Assembly: GCA_947561585.1 (NCBI GenBank)
Contig: CANNZV010001626.1
Location: 1 to 64,000 of the forward strand
Reading direction: 5' to 3'
DNA length: 64,000 bases
From: Caprella mutica
Taxonomy: Eukaryota > Arthropoda > Malacostraca > Amphipoda > Caprellidae
In this document: positions 12,030 to 24,585 of the stretch, one piece after another
Layout of the letters: every line of letters starts with the position of its first letter
How positions within the stretch are numbered: the stretch's first letter is position 1
The notes under the pieces: generated by a model
The model's database searches: none
What the model was told of the DNA's origin: nothing
Seen by the model: only the letters and a program-made list of their open reading frames with translations
Made by a program: the position numbers and the translations under genes

Positions 12030-13617
12030 GAGAATAACAGGATGATTCCCAAGCAAAGCAAACAACCAATGAATTATTAAAGATTGAAAAGAATATTAGC
12101 ACAATATTGTATTAAATAATGTTAAAAAAGACCATGAAATTATAGGCCATTAACCCAATGATATAAAGGCACATTTTAATGTCCATTTTAATTGATGTAA
12201 TTAGGATTATAATTTAATTGAACCATAAACACGAACTTCGTGGGATAAAAAGGATAATTAGCTTCTCATTTAATGTAATTTACTTTCTATTTGAGAACAC
12301 AATTGTACTTTTGAAATCTGCAACTTATGCCTCACACGGGGAAATATCTTTGTTATTTTGTGTTGAATTTTAACAGATGAGATAATGGATATTAACTATA
12401 ATACTTAATAGAGCTAATTACATGAGTTTATTTTCAGAATAATAAACAACACCAGACTACACACCTACGACATTTCATCGCATCAGCAGATTTGTGTGCG
12501 ATATCCTGTCCTGAGTTTATGTTTCGTTGCTATCTCCCGAGTGTCTCAGGTGCAGACTGACATCTAGCGGAGATGAAAGGAGTTAAGTCGCTACTGAAGC
12601 ATTCCAAAGATAATAAATTCAAAAAGACATTGGCGAGGATTCAAAGACTTGATATGAGGATTTATTGGAGAAATTAACTTAGTAAATAAAAATTGTATCT
12701 TTTCGAATGAGTGGATATCAATCAATGAAAATATTAATTTATAAAAAAGCATCAATAAATAGAATATTCTGTAAAAACTTCTATCACAGGAATTTATAGA
12801 ACATTTTATAATAGCCCAACAGCGTCTGGCGTAATACATATTTGCCCATTTTCTTCTCAATCTTCAGTTGTGTTGACAAAAGATATTCTGTCAATGGCAT
12901 TAATGCGAACCAACGAAAAAAGTATCAATTCGGGGAGACGAGAGAATTAAAATATTTTTAGAGGCGAGAAATTTTTAGAGATCTTGTTAAATTTATATAT
13001 AGGCTATAATAGGAGAACCAATATTAATTAACCTTTACCAAATCTATACTTAATTTAAAGCATATATAACTTTGACTCAAATAATGATGAAGAATATATT
13101 CTGAATGAATAATAAGCCAACATATAGAAATTTTTATCTGGAATTTGGTTTGAAATAAGTGAATTGACAAAGTCCTTTAATTGGTATGAAGTGCAAGAGT
13201 CTTTCCTTTGTAGGGAAGTAAAGTCATCATCAGCATACAAAACACATGAAATGATTCTTTAAGATTAATTTAGAGATATAATGCTCTAATTCCGCCATCC
13301 ACTCTCAATAGTTTATAGTTTCACGCTTTCTCGCTGACATTATTTTCCTAATATTGATCAGGCTGGATGTGATCCAAAATGTTCCCTTGAAATGCTATAC
13401 TATTGGTGCTGTTTTTAAGCCAAAGCAAAACAGATACAAGAGCAGTCTAGTAGATTGATCGAGTTTTGGTCTTGCAATCAGCTTCAAAAATTGTTTTTTT
13501 CTACTTTAAGGAATAGTTTTCGGAGATGAAAAACCAAACATTGTCCATTGTTTCTCAAATTAATGTTGTTGGTCGGATTTCTTGATTGTCTTTTATATAT
13601 AAGCTTTTAAATATATA
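12030..13617. other. Gene-free stretch with one dispersed-repeat copy
   Basis: Apart from the repeat at 12761-12992, no gene is supported. A short minus-strand frame near 13055-13240 contains YADD but has no further reverse-transcriptase features. Confidence 0.4.
12761..12992 (+). repeat. Direct repeat copy A (copy B at 16761-17012)
   Basis: Shares ordered blocks with 16761-17012: AGAATATTCTGTAAA, CAGCGTCTG.CGTAATA, TTCAGTTGTGTTGACAAAAG, CAATGGCATTAATG, TATCAATTCG.GGAGA and AGAGATNTTGTT. Both copies are in the same orientation, 4.0 kb apart, and bracket the Tc1 element and the 33-bp minisatellite. The repeat is either a dispersed non-autonomous element or the remains of a larger duplication. 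Confidence 0.7.
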
Positions 13618-15203
13618 CACTAGCGGACAAAAATGTGGGACAATTCAGTTTTTTTTACCATTTCTGCAATATTTTCCAATGGATTTATATAATTTTTACA
13701 CTCAATGTAGCCACTTATAGTGTTAATAATGATATAAAATTTCAGATTAATACGTAAGATAGAAAAAAACTTATTAGGAGTCAATTTATTTTTCTCAAAA
13801 TCACAGTGCCAAAAGTGTGGGACAATGTGGACAAAAATGTAAATAACTTCATATAGACAACAAAATTTCAGACTAACATTAATATTTAATGAAAAGGCCT
13901 TTGTTATCGATGACTGCAGCACACCTTCTACCACAGGATTGAATGAAACGGCGACAATCATCTCGTGACATTTTCGCCATCTCTTCTTTGAGTTTGAGCC
14001 AAAGATCTTCAGTGTTGTTGGGATTCCTGGCACTCACATTCTTCCCCAAAGTGGACCACAGGTTTTTTTATTGGATTTAGGTCCGGAATTTGCGGGGGCC
14101 AATCCATTACAGCCACATTTTGCTCCCGAAGAAACTCCATCACGTGTTTAGCTTTGTGGCAGGGGGCGTTATCCTGCATGAAAATGGGCGATTCGCAGGC
14201 AGAACGTCTAAGTATTGGGATGACATGATCTCGTAACAAGTTCTTGTAGATGGTTCCATTAACTCTGGTGTTTAGACGGACGAGATCAGTCGTTCCTTCC
14301 CATGAAATAATGCCGAACACCATTACGCTGCACCCACCAAACTTGACTGTTTTCTTGGTGTACTTTTTATCTAAGCTTTCGTGACAAAATCTTCTTACAT
14401 ATTTTTTCTCGTCAGATCCAAATGGATTGAACTAACTTTCAGCGTAAAAAAATATATTTTGCCACTGATGGTCGGTCCAGAGTATATAATCTTAGGCAAA
14501 GCTCAATCGAACTTTCTTGTTTTTTAGGCTCAAATCAAAGGCTTCTTTGCGGGTGACCTTGCAAAGAGGCCAATTTCGCCGAGGCGTCTAGACACGGTTC
14601 TACTAGAAACATTGACATCGTAGGAGGTACTCATTCCACGAGAAATACCTGCTGCCGTCTGAAACCTATCCTTCAGTGCCATTTTCCTCATAATCCTATC
14701 GTCTCTAGGAGTGGTGCTTCGCAATCTACCCTTCTTCTTCGGTTGTGAAACTTCCCCAGTCTCCTTGTAGTCATTTATTATTTTTCCCACAACACTTTTG
14801 GACAACTGCAAGTCCTCGGCTATCTTCCGGATTGAATTTTTATCTTCATAAAGTTGTACAATTCTTCTTTTTCATGGAGGCGGTCATTTTCGATGCCATT
14901 GCTATGATGTAACCGGCTAAAATGTAAACAAAGTGGTGCAATCGACTTATTCTGCATTGCCATAGTGAGAACTTTGGATAACCTGACTTTCTTACATTGT
15001 CCCACATTTTTGGCACTGTGATTTTGAGAAAAAAATTGACTCCACCATAAGTTTTTTTCTATCATAAGTATTAAGCTGAAATTTTATATCATTATTAACA
15101 CTATAAGTGGCTACATTGAGTATAAAAATTATTTGAATCCATTGGAAAAAATTGAAGAAATGGTAAAAAAAACTGAATTGTCCCACATTTTTGTCCGCTA
15201 GTG
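13618..15203 (-). mobile_element. Tc1-like DNA transposon, defective
   Basis: The element is flanked by TA on both sides (13616-13617 and 15204-15205), as expected for Tc1/mariner insertion. Its terminal inverted repeats begin CACTAGCGGACAAAAATGTG and run about 210 bp (13618-13828 and 14994-15203) with few mismatches. This is long for Tc1 elements. The GTGGGACAAT motif occurs at both the outer and inner ends of each repeat, consistent with paired transposase-binding sites. The length of ~1.59 kb is typical. The transposase between the repeats is broken, so this copy is dead but could be mobilised in trans. Confidence 0.9.
13879..14899 (-). pseudogene. Tc1-like transposase pseudogene
   Basis: Reading leftwards from an ATG at 14899, pieces of a ~340-residue Tc1 transposase are spread over different frames. 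First comes a helix-turn-helix DNA-binding region (VVGKIINDYKETG, then SSRTVSRRL), then the catalytic core (MQDNAPCHKAKH and DWPPQIPDLNP). Damage is extensive. There is a frameshift near the start and a stop near 14437 where the first catalytic aspartate region should be; an alanine replaces that aspartate (YAES). The usual NPIE reads NPIK, and a frameshift then moves the C-terminus to another frame (to a stop at 13879-13881). The family would be a DDE transposase cutting at TA sites. Confidence 0.85.
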
Positions 15204-15405
15204 TACATCCTCTCTGTATTTAGAATTGACAAATCTGTGTGATATTTCTTTGTAAGTTGAAACAGGCAGTTAAGATTAATTTTTTTTAAATATGTTCATT
15301 TGTCAACTTTGTCCTCCCTTAATTTTTTTTTTATTGTGAAACAAAATTTTTAGTTATATAAGATTGGAAAAAGTCAAAGCCATTTTCAAAGTATATTTCA
15401 GAAAT

Positions 15406-16083
15406 TTGACATACTATTGTATGAGGCTGGTGTGACACCTGACATACTAATGTATGAGGCTGGAGTGACACTTGACATACTATTGTATGAGGCTGGAGTG
15501 ACACTTGACATACTATTGTATGAGGCTGGAGTGACACCTGACATACTATAGTATGTTGCTGGAGTGACACCTGACTTACTATTGTATGAGGCTGGAGTGA
15601 CACTTGACTTACTATTGTATGAGGCTGGAGTGACACTTGACTTACTATTGAATGAGGCTTAGTGACACTTGACATACTATTGTATGAGGCTGGAATGACA
15701 CTTGACAAACTATTGTATGAGGCTGGAGTGACACTTGACATACTAATGTATGAGGCTGAAGTGGTACTTGACATACTATTGTAGTTGGCTGGAATGACAC
15801 CCTGACATAATATTGTATGAGGCTGGAGTGACACTTGACATACTATTGTAGGCTGGAGTTACACTTGACATGCTATTGTATGAGGCTGGAGTGACACTTG
15901 ACATGCTATTGTATGAGGCTGGAGTGACACTTGACATACTATTGTATGAGGCTGGAGTGACACTTGACATGCTATTATATGAGGCTGGAGTGACACTTGA
16001 CATGCTATTGTATGAGGCTGGAGTGACACTTGACATGCTATTGTATGAGGCTAGAGTGACACTTGACATGCTATTGTATGAGT
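15406..16083 (+). repeat. 33-bp minisatellite, ~20 copies
   Basis: The unit is about 33 bp, starting GACATACTATTGTATGAGGC and followed by TGGAGTGACACTT. About 20 copies lie head to tail with scattered point changes and small indels. Because 33 is a multiple of three, long artificial frames open on both strands (YNSMSSVTPAS and MLLYEAGVTLD repeats). It lies 200 bp right of the Tc1 element and shows no inverted arm. Confidence 0.92.
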
Positions 16084-16642
16084 CTGTATGGCAAAGTGTC
16101 TCGCTTTTGACAACATCTCACCTCACACTTAAATGGTTTATTTTTGAGTGTATGAGAATACTATACTATATTACTTTCACAGTTGTTACTTTACATTATT
16201 TTAATATTAACATTAAACTGCTACAGAGTTTTCATAAAAGCAAATATACAAACTCTGTAATATTTATATTACGACTAGAGTTTTAATTACTGCCACACTG
16301 ATGAAAAGCCTCTAATAATGCAAAGGAAAAGAGACTGGAAAGGGTAGCAAATTTTAACATGCGAAGAATTTTAGTATATCATAAATAACACTACACCTCT
16401 CTGATAATAGTATAATTCTGGTTAGCATAAAATCACGTTTCGCTCATTTATTTTCTTGTATAAAATAATATGGATGTAATTATGTAGAAAAAGAGGCAGT
16501 GAAAAGCAACGAGTTTTTGAATTAGAGGAACTTATAAAAAAAGGGTATGTATAAACATGTATGTATGTCTTGCGCTTTGGCCAATCTGTGATAGCGATCG
16601 AGTGCACGTTGCACCGTCTATGGATCCATCTTCAGAATCGTG

Positions 16643-16731
16643 GACCGACAATTGGGCCTGCCGACGATTGGGCCCAAGACAATTGGGACCAGGACAATTG
16701 GGTTCCACTACAATTGGGCAATACAATTGTC
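16643..16731 (+). repeat. Short array of GACAATTGGG units
   Basis: Five to seven degenerate units with the core CAATTGGG are spaced 10-17 bp apart, ending in ATACAATTGTCAC. The array is GC-richer than its flanks. No inverted partner was found. The AATTG core resembles those in the arrays at 23.5, 25.0, 37.4 and 46.4 kb. Overlapping reading frames over this array are artefacts. Confidence 0.6.
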
Positions 16732-16760
16732 ACAATATGCATGTGACACTAGCACAGACA

Positions 16761-17012
16761 AGAATATTCTGTAAATGCTGAATTAAATATTATCATTTCT
16801 ATCCCTGGCACATAGAACCTAGCAGCGTCTGCCGTAATATTTGCCTCGTACTTCTCTAAATTTTCAGTTGTGTTGACAAAAGGAAGATTCTTCCAATGGC
16901 ATTAATGTGAATATATGAAAAAATATCAATTCGAGGAGAAGAGAGAATGGAAATATAACGGAACATTACGAACATTTTTAGAGAACGGAAAAGTATTAGA
17001 GATTTTGTTTAG
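16761..17012 (+). repeat. Direct repeat copy B (copy A at 12761-12992)
   Basis: Same orientation and block order as copy A, with small indels. It begins with AGAATATTCTGTAAA and ends with AGAGATTTTGTT. It starts 30 bp after the CAATTGGG array, which copy A lacks. Confidence 0.7.
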
Positions 17013-18763
17013 TTTAGAGGGACAGGAGGATCTATATTATATTCAACTTTTGTATATATATGTACTTTATATTACAGAGAAATGTATAAAATTTTTGTTC
17101 AATGTAATCTTAGTTCAAATTTGAATTTCAATATATAATTAGCTATCTTAACAGCCATTCCCTATTTCTTAAAGTTAATTCAAGCAAGTTTTCGAAAAGC
17201 AAAACTGTGAATTGTACTTGAACATACTATCAATCAAAACTGCTGTTAATAATTTAGATATATGTATATGATCACTCAAGGATAGTGAGAAATCATATTC
17301 AATTTCCCCATGATTTTTTTTCTATGATCATAATCATCAACGGTAAAAGTAACTATGTATTATAAAATATTGACATGCCCATTGCCCAATCCCCTCATAA
17401 GTCTTCAACAACTAATATGAGTTTTGTTAATTCATGTTGATTCAATTAAAAGCTGTTTAGTAAGCTGTGCAATATCTGAAATAATTTTCTATCTCCTAAA
17501 TACCCTGATATTTAATATAAATAATAAACTTCAGTTCTATGTTGCAGTAATAGTGACAACTGCTAATCGAATGATTGATTCAATTCTCCAATTCACAGAG
17601 ATTTAAAATTCCAGTTATTCGAAAGGATTAGCGTTACATGTTTAAGAAGACTGACAAGGGAGTATTATCTTATCAAAGCCTTATCATATCATGAAGGATA
17701 GTAATTTTTTCATTTCATTTAACAACTGAAGCATGCAATGATTATATCAATTATATTATGAATTTGACGACAAATTGTATTTTCATACTAACACAAGCAT
17801 ACTATGTTATTCTTATATACATAACTAATTTGTTATCAAGCAACATTTATGTATAAATTCTGGATTGTCTTATATTAGTCTAATTTCATTGCTTATAATA
17901 TACATTGCAATAGCCTAATTTAGTATTGCATCTGTTGAGTCATTCCATTAAACTATTTCGAATTATCTAACTATATAATAATGTAACATTTGTGTAATAA
18001 CGCTATGGTGAAGTTCATTTATTTTACTCTTTATAACGCACCAAATGTGATATGGTTTATAAAGAGAAATAAAGGAGCATTCAAACACGTAAATACTTTC
18101 AACTGCAATCAAGGAACACTTTCCCATTAAAACCTCATAGTCAATGCGTTTATTTAGATAACAGAGTTTCCTGAGAGCATTCTAGTGTTCGAAATATAAA
18201 TTATTTTGCTATACATGGAAACAAACTTTCTCTTCGTTGCTTAGAATAAACGATAATTGAATTAAAGAAACGGGAATGAGAATGGAAAAATTTCATTGGT
18301 CAAATTTAATTACCTATGAGAAAATAATATAATAACAATAATTCAATTAATATCAATGATTTGATTTCATTTGTGTCATAATCAACTGTATTATAATAAA
18401 CTACAATTATAACATGAAGCTGCAAAATGGGAAAGAAAAATAATTTATTATTTGCTTATATATTGTGTATCCCAGATTTATTTGATTTCAAAATTTGCGA
18501 AACTTTCTTAAATACAGATTCTTTATCAATTTGTATCCGAAAAAGTCACAGACTTGTGAAAGTTTCAAATGTGATATATTATTATCTAGCACATAATTAC
18601 TAACGAAGAGTAAAACCAGTGACTTCATCTATTTATACCGTTAAAAAAATATTTATATTGAAAATCTGATATGGGCTACTTCACGAAAATTCAATAAGAA
18701 CTGAAGAAGTTAAAAAAAACTCACGAAATCATCAGAGTATTCAATATTACAATCACAAACTTT
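17013..18763. other. Gene-free AT-rich stretch
   Basis: No coding region, RNA gene or clear repeat is seen. The short frames here are low-complexity, Ile/Asn/Leu-rich translations of AT-rich DNA. Confidence 0.45.
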
Positions 18764-19066
18764 CTAAGATTCTTCCCAATTGAAAATAGGAGCAGGCTCG
18801 AGGCAGCGGTTATACCGATCGGAGTAGTCACCACGGCAGCCAGAGAGCAGCGAGAGCGCAGCGTGATAGCCAAACTGACCGCTTTGGGGGCTAATTATTC
18901 TACTCAGGCGTTTTTGCGCATAAATACTCTGAGCACCTGCTCCTATTTGCCTAGAGTGCTCTCTAATTGCGGATGCCCACCGCACGGCCCCTAGCCACGA
19001 CTGTAATATTACATCACCATTATAGCAGTTTTGGCTAAGGGCCAATATTGGGTGAACTTTATCCAT
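18764..19066. other. GC-rich island with an inverted pair, unknown function
   Basis: About 300 bp stand out as GC-rich within AT-rich flanks. AATAGGAGCAGG (about 18786) and CCTGCTCCTATT (about 18938) form an inverted pair. The minus strand has a 100-codon open frame (starts MDKVHPILALSQ, ends FNWEES) with mixed composition, but I recognise no domain. It could be an exon of an unseen gene, a SINE-like insertion or part of a transposon. Confidence 0.35.
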
Positions 19067-19910
19067 GTGTGACTGTGAATAATATTCAAACTGGTAGAAA
19101 GTTCCTTTACCTTATTTGTCCTTTGATTTCTATCTTTTGAGATATATGTGAAGAAATCAACACATGAAATTAAGATATTTTCACAAGTACAATCAAATAT
19201 TATTAACAGAATATAGTTTTTCGTTCAAAACCATATAAAATGTAATGCCATGAAAATCTCCAACACCTAAATAATTGCATTGGAAGTTATTAATAATCAG
19301 TTGCAAAATTAAAAAAGACATATAAGTCGGTAGTGCTAAGTAAATAATGGTGAATAACCTTTCTTTAGTGATATTTGTTTCACTTCATTGGATAGCTTAC
19401 AGTAAATAGGCAAAAGTATCGTAAGTGGTTTCCAACTGTATAATTTGATTTCTTTCATATCTCTTTATATTCCCTCAAGATAGCGATATAATCCATAACT
19501 ATAGTACAACCACAATCAATTAATATATTTTATGAGTTGAAAATTGCCCAATAACACGCGACATCTCACTCCACCATATAATACTTAAATGGTCCGACTC
19601 TCTCAACAGCTAATTACAACAAGTTCCGATATTCATCGAAATTTTTTCCAATGCAACCTGATCTACCCCCCCTCCCCCAATCACTTTTTTCTCTTAATGT
19701 GTTTGTAAACGAAGGATTATTGTTTGTAAACGAAAGATTATTTTCACCTTCACTATCAGTTTCATCACGCAAATGAAAAATAATGTTCATCATTCCAATA
19801 TTTTACAGTTTTTGATATTGAACTCTAAATTGAATTGATATTGGGCATTGAAGAAGACCTTCTTTATGAATGCTCGATTCTCACTTGTTATATTTATTGA
19901 AGCAAAGATA

Positions 19911-22721
19911 TGTTACGGGACGGGAGAGTGTCCTAGCAATCTTACCTAAATTTAAACTCTCCCGGAACTAGGGTGACCCACACTAATTAAATTTTGTGAT
20001 CTTTTTAGTGCCCAAACGAAGGAACAAAATATAGAAAGGATGCATTGACACTCTAGTAGACTCTCAAACTCCATTGAACAATCTCTCACACCAATAAACA
20101 TGATTATATATATAGAAAATACGCAATCAAAAATAGGTTAATACACAAATACCCAAAAAAATAAAAATATGAAATTTCAACAAAACAAATTTTATTTATA
20201 GTTAGCAAACCTTAAGGGACGGAACATTGATGTAGTGAAGTTTAATTAAATAGTATATTCGATTTTATAAATGGGGCCTGGTTAAATAAATTGATCAAGA
20301 AAGTCCTAGAACACTGGGTGATCAATTTTCTTCTCGAACTTCAAATCCACTATTAATTTTTACGTCCAGGTCGGTGATGATTATTACGAGAAAAGATCTA
20401 GTTTTTTCAGTAGGATAAGTCTTCATGGACATGGGCATTAGTACACCTTCCTTCAGAATGGCAAGATGTAGTCGAAAATTGTCGGTGTTATCATATTAAT
20501 TGAAGCTCCTTTCTCAACACCGATCAATGACATTGGTTGACAATAGGGTCCCAGCCCAAGATTATAGATGAAAAAATTCCAACTACAAAATTATAACAAA
20601 TTAATATTTATAAAATATGGATTGATACCCAGATATAAATTAATCAAAGAAAAAAATACATCAATCAATGCTCTCCATACCTTCACATGAAGGCCAAAGC
20701 GAACTGAATTTAAAGAATCCGGGACTGTAAATGTCTCAGGAAAATTCACTGGTAGAGAAACGTTTACCAAAGTACGAAATAGGTCATGGGTTCGAAATAA
20801 TCATACATCAGTGAATATAATAGATTCACGAAAATTAGATGAACTAATTCATGAGGTCAATTCACAAAGGTTCGGGAATAATAAATCCCTTGGCGATTTC
20901 AATACTAATTTACAAATGTAGTGGAATATTTTGTTCCGCTCATGAAATGTACGAAACTCTGCAATAAGGTACAAAAAGTAGTTGTAACCACCAATCCAGT
21001 CGATATAGAACTTTTACCTGCACAACCAATGAATTGAAAATCTGTTCAAAAATTAAACCTCTTCCCAAATCATCCCAAAATTAGATATCAATTCCTTTCA
21101 GTTCGTTAGTTAAATAATAAACTTCCATAGATTCCACATCTACACTAAATCTTAGTTTTTCAATGAAGGAATAAATTGTGAAAAAAAAAATGGAAATTAA
21201 ACATAACAAATTAACAATTTAGTTTAAAATAATAGATTTTAAATATTCAACAGATTTCAACCATTTATCAGATATAACGGATTTTAAAGATTTAACGGAC
21301 CTATCTGATAAATCTGATAGGTCTGTTAAATCTTTGAAATCTGATAAATGTTATAAATCTGTCGAATATTTAAAATATATTATTACTAAATTTTAATTTG
21401 ATATCTAGCTTGTTATGTTTAATTTCAATTTTTGTTTTCACAATTTATTCTTTCACTGAAAAAACTGAGATTTAGTGTAGAGATGGAATCTTTGAAAATT
21501 TAGTATTTAACTAACGAACTGATAGGACTTGATATATAATTTTGGGATGATTTGGGAAGAGTTTTAATTTTTGAACAGATTTTCAATTCATTGGTTGTGA
21601 AGGTTAAAGTTCTATATCGACTGGATTGGTGGTTACAACTACTTTTTGTACCTCATTGCAGAGTTTCGTACATTTCATGAGCGGAACAAAGTATTCCACT
21701 ACATTTGTAAATTAGTATTGAAATCCCCAAAGGATTTATTATTCCCGAACCTTTGTGAATTGACCTCATAAATTAGTTCACCTAATTTTCGTGAATCTAT
21801 TATATTCACTGATGCATGAGTATTTCGAGCCCATGAACTATTTCGTACTTTGGTTAACGTTTCTCTACCATTGAAATTTCCTGAGACATTTACAGTCCCA
21901 GATTCTTTAAATTCAGTTCCCTTTGGCCTTCATGTGGAGGTATGAAGAGCATTGATTTTTTTTTCTTTGATAAATTTATATTTACGTAACAATCCATATT
22001 TTATAAATATTATTTTGTTATAATTTTATAGTTGGAATTTTTTCTCCTTTACAGTCTTCAAATTTTGGTCTGGGACCCTATTGTCAACCAAAGTAATTGA
22101 TCGGTGTTGAGAAAGGAGCTTCAATTAATATGTTAACACCGATAATTTTCGACTACATCTTGTCATTCTGAAGGAAGGTGTACTAATGCCCATGTCCATG
22201 AAGACTTATCCTACTGAAAAAACTAGATCTTTTCTCGTAATAATCATCACCTACCTGGACGTAAAAATTAATAGTGGATTTGAAGTTCGAGAAAGAAAAT
22301 TGATTACCCAGTGTTCCAGGACTTTCTTGATTAATCTATTAAATGAGGCCTCATTTATAAAACCGAATATACTATTTAATTAAACTTCACTATATCAATG
22401 TTTCGTCCCTTCAGGTTTGCAAACTAAAAATAAAAAAAAAATTGTTGAAATTTCATATTAATATTTTTAGAGTATTTGTGTATTAACCCATTTTTGATTG
22501 CGTATTTTGTATATATATATATATATGTTCATGTTTATTGGTGTGAGAGATTGTTTAATGGAGTTTGAGAGTCTACTAAAGTTATAATGCATCCTTTCTT
22601 TATTTTGTTTCTTCGTTTGGACACTAAAAAGATCACAAAATTTAATTAGTCTAAGTCACCCTAGTTCCGGGAGAGTTCAAATTTAGGTTAGAATGCCGGG
22701 ACAGTCTCCCGTCCCGTAACA
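19911..22721. mobile_element. 2.8-kb near-perfect palindromic (hairpin) element
   Basis: The two halves are reverse complements over ~1.4 kb each. The outer ends read TGTTACGGGACGGGAGA on the left and its complement on the right, with only occasional substitutions and small indels inwards. The centre is GACCTATC, a 10-base spacer (21306-21315), then GATAGGTC, so there is essentially no loop. No transposase or other gene is present; the 65-codon frame in the right arm has a low-complexity composition. No clear target duplication is visible. A transcript across it would fold into a ~1.4-kb double-stranded RNA. It is either a fold-back element or a snap-back duplication of a shorter element. Confidence 0.9.
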
Positions 22722-23518
22722 GCATTTCAAAGATAAACACGATATTAATATTATTATTGATTTTAGTAAAAGATATTCCAGCGTTCTAGACATTGCAGTT
22801 TTCAAATGACAATATTTTTATTCGGGCTATTTTTTTTAGGATATTTAGAAGTCAGACTGTGAAATAGTTTGACCCCATTGATACAGGGATATTGGGGTAA
22901 CAATTTTGCCGAGGAGTGTTGTGGGATAGAAAAGCAATTTTATGGTGATCATTTATTGCTGGTTGTAATTTAAATATATTCTTGTACAAACTATATACTT
23001 ATATAAACTTGGGCGAGGGAATGGGGGAAAGAAGTGGAAATAGACTATAATAACATTGGAGATAAAAGAGCTTTTGAGTACTGCTTGTAATAAATAAGCG
23101 AGAAGTGAAGGTTACCCTCATTTTCTTTTCCATCTATAATAATTCTTAATTTTTCAATTATTGTATGCGAGATGTTTCCGAATGGAGTAAAGCGTATCCA
23201 CTCTACGCATATCAATTATTAGTTGCTGAAAAAATGTTTTCGCTTATAGAGATCGAGTAAAAGCTTTTCGGTGTACGGCGTAACTTGTCACCGGCGAAAT
23301 AATTCAATACAATAATACCATTGAAAATACCATCAGTATTCAGATATCATTAGTAAACAGTAGTAAATATTTTTGAGTAGCATTTGAAGTGTAATAATTA
23401 TTTAATGAATAGTGATTATATTTTGATTAATAATGTACAATGTACAATATTGCATATGTTTCAAATTTTAATTTAAAAATTAATGAATTATTTTTCAAGC
23501 TTTTAACTAAAGCTTGTT
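22722..23518. other. Gene-free stretch
   Basis: I see no gene or recognisable repeat between the palindrome and the next fold-back element. Confidence 0.4.
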
Positions 23519-24585
23519 CACACAGGTGCTAGGAAAAGTGCCACTGGGAAAATTGTCACTGGAAAAATTGTCACTGGGGAAATTGTCACTGGGAAAATTG
23601 TCACTGGGAAGATTGCCACTGGGAAGATTGCCACTGTGGGAAAACTGCTACTGTGGGGAAATTGCCACTGTGGAAATTACAACTGTGGAAAGATTGCCAC
23701 TGTGGGAAGATTGCCACTGTGGAAAGATTGCCCCCAGGAAAAATGCCATTGAGGAAATTGCCACTGTGAGAAAACTGCCACCCGGAAAATTGCCACTGTA
23801 CATATTTAAATTCATACTGAATTTCTTTTTCGAAAATCACAAAAATCATAAGTACTGAATTCACTGTTTATCAGAATTTAACATATAAGATTTTTACAAT
23901 GTGTTCACTGTACATCTCATTCTCGAAAGTTATACGATCTAAGTGAATTCTTCCGTCGGTGGAAGTGAGCGTGCAGATACGCAAGAGGTTAAACCAAAAA
24001 TAAATAAAAAATTTGTTGCATTAGTTTCAATAATAAATAAAATCCTTCTACATTAATTTCACGATAAAAAACAGAAACATGTTGCATCAGTTTTACAATA
24101 ATTAGTTACGTCGTAGACAATAAAAGTCAAAGATTTTCACTAGCTCAAATCAATTAGTGGTTTATCGATCGTTCAATGGTTGAAAAATTTCTTAACTTGT
24201 CAATGGAAGAGGAACGCACATTGAAAATTTTCTTTACATAAGATTCGAATACTTTTGTATTCAGTTCAGTATTTTTTTCATAGACTAAAATAATCATTTT
24301 TAGTTCATCTCTGTGGAAATTTTCTTTACGTAGAATTTGAACATCTTTGTATTCAGTTCGGTATTTTTTTTCGAGTAAAAATATTTTTTCAGTCTGTTAA
24401 TATATTGTAAATATATTTTATAGGGGCAATTTTTCCTCGGTGGCAATTTTACGGTTGGCAGTTTTCCCACAGTGGCAATCTTCCCAGTGACAGTTTTCCC
24501 ACAGTGCCAATCTTCCCAGTGTCAGTTTTCCCATATTGGCAGTTTTTCCGGGGGCAGTCTTCCAAGTGGCAATTTTCCACGCACA
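23519..24585. mobile_element. Fold-back element with ~15-bp AATTG/GATTG units
   Basis: The left array (about 23519-23800) repeats GGGAAAATTGTCACT and GGAAGATTGCCACTGT about 17 times. The right array (about 24423-24585) carries the same units in reverse complement (AGTGGCAATTTTCC, GTGGCAATCTTCCCA). The outer ends match as inverted repeats (GTTCACACAGGTGC on the left; GTGCGTGG and a GAACTGTG block on the complement of the right). The loop is about 620 bp of AT-rich DNA with no gene. The array produces artificial frames (LGKLSLG repeats). It is non-autonomous, with no recognised superfamily. Confidence 0.72.

Noticed and set aside
13055..13240. Minus-strand frame starting MYADDD, similar to a reverse transcriptase YADD box
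   Set aside because: No neighbouring reverse-transcriptase motifs on either side in any frame.
15331..16286. Several 97-167-codon frames with SMSSVTPASYN or MLLYEAGVTLD repeats
   Set aside because: Artefacts of the 33-bp minisatellite; frames shift at each small indel and no codon preference is visible.
16532..16781. Three overlapping 60-74-codon frames rich in W, G and P
   Set aside because: They translate the CAATTGGG array and its GC-rich surroundings in different frames; none resembles a known protein.
19000..19016. TAATATTAC, the nonanucleotide of geminivirus-type replication origins
   Set aside because: No stem flanks it, there is no replication-protein gene, and a nine-base A/T-rich string is common by chance here.
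22186..22383. 65-codon frame in the right arm of the 2.8-kb palindrome
   Set aside because: The left arm carries no equivalent intact frame, and the composition is not protein-like.
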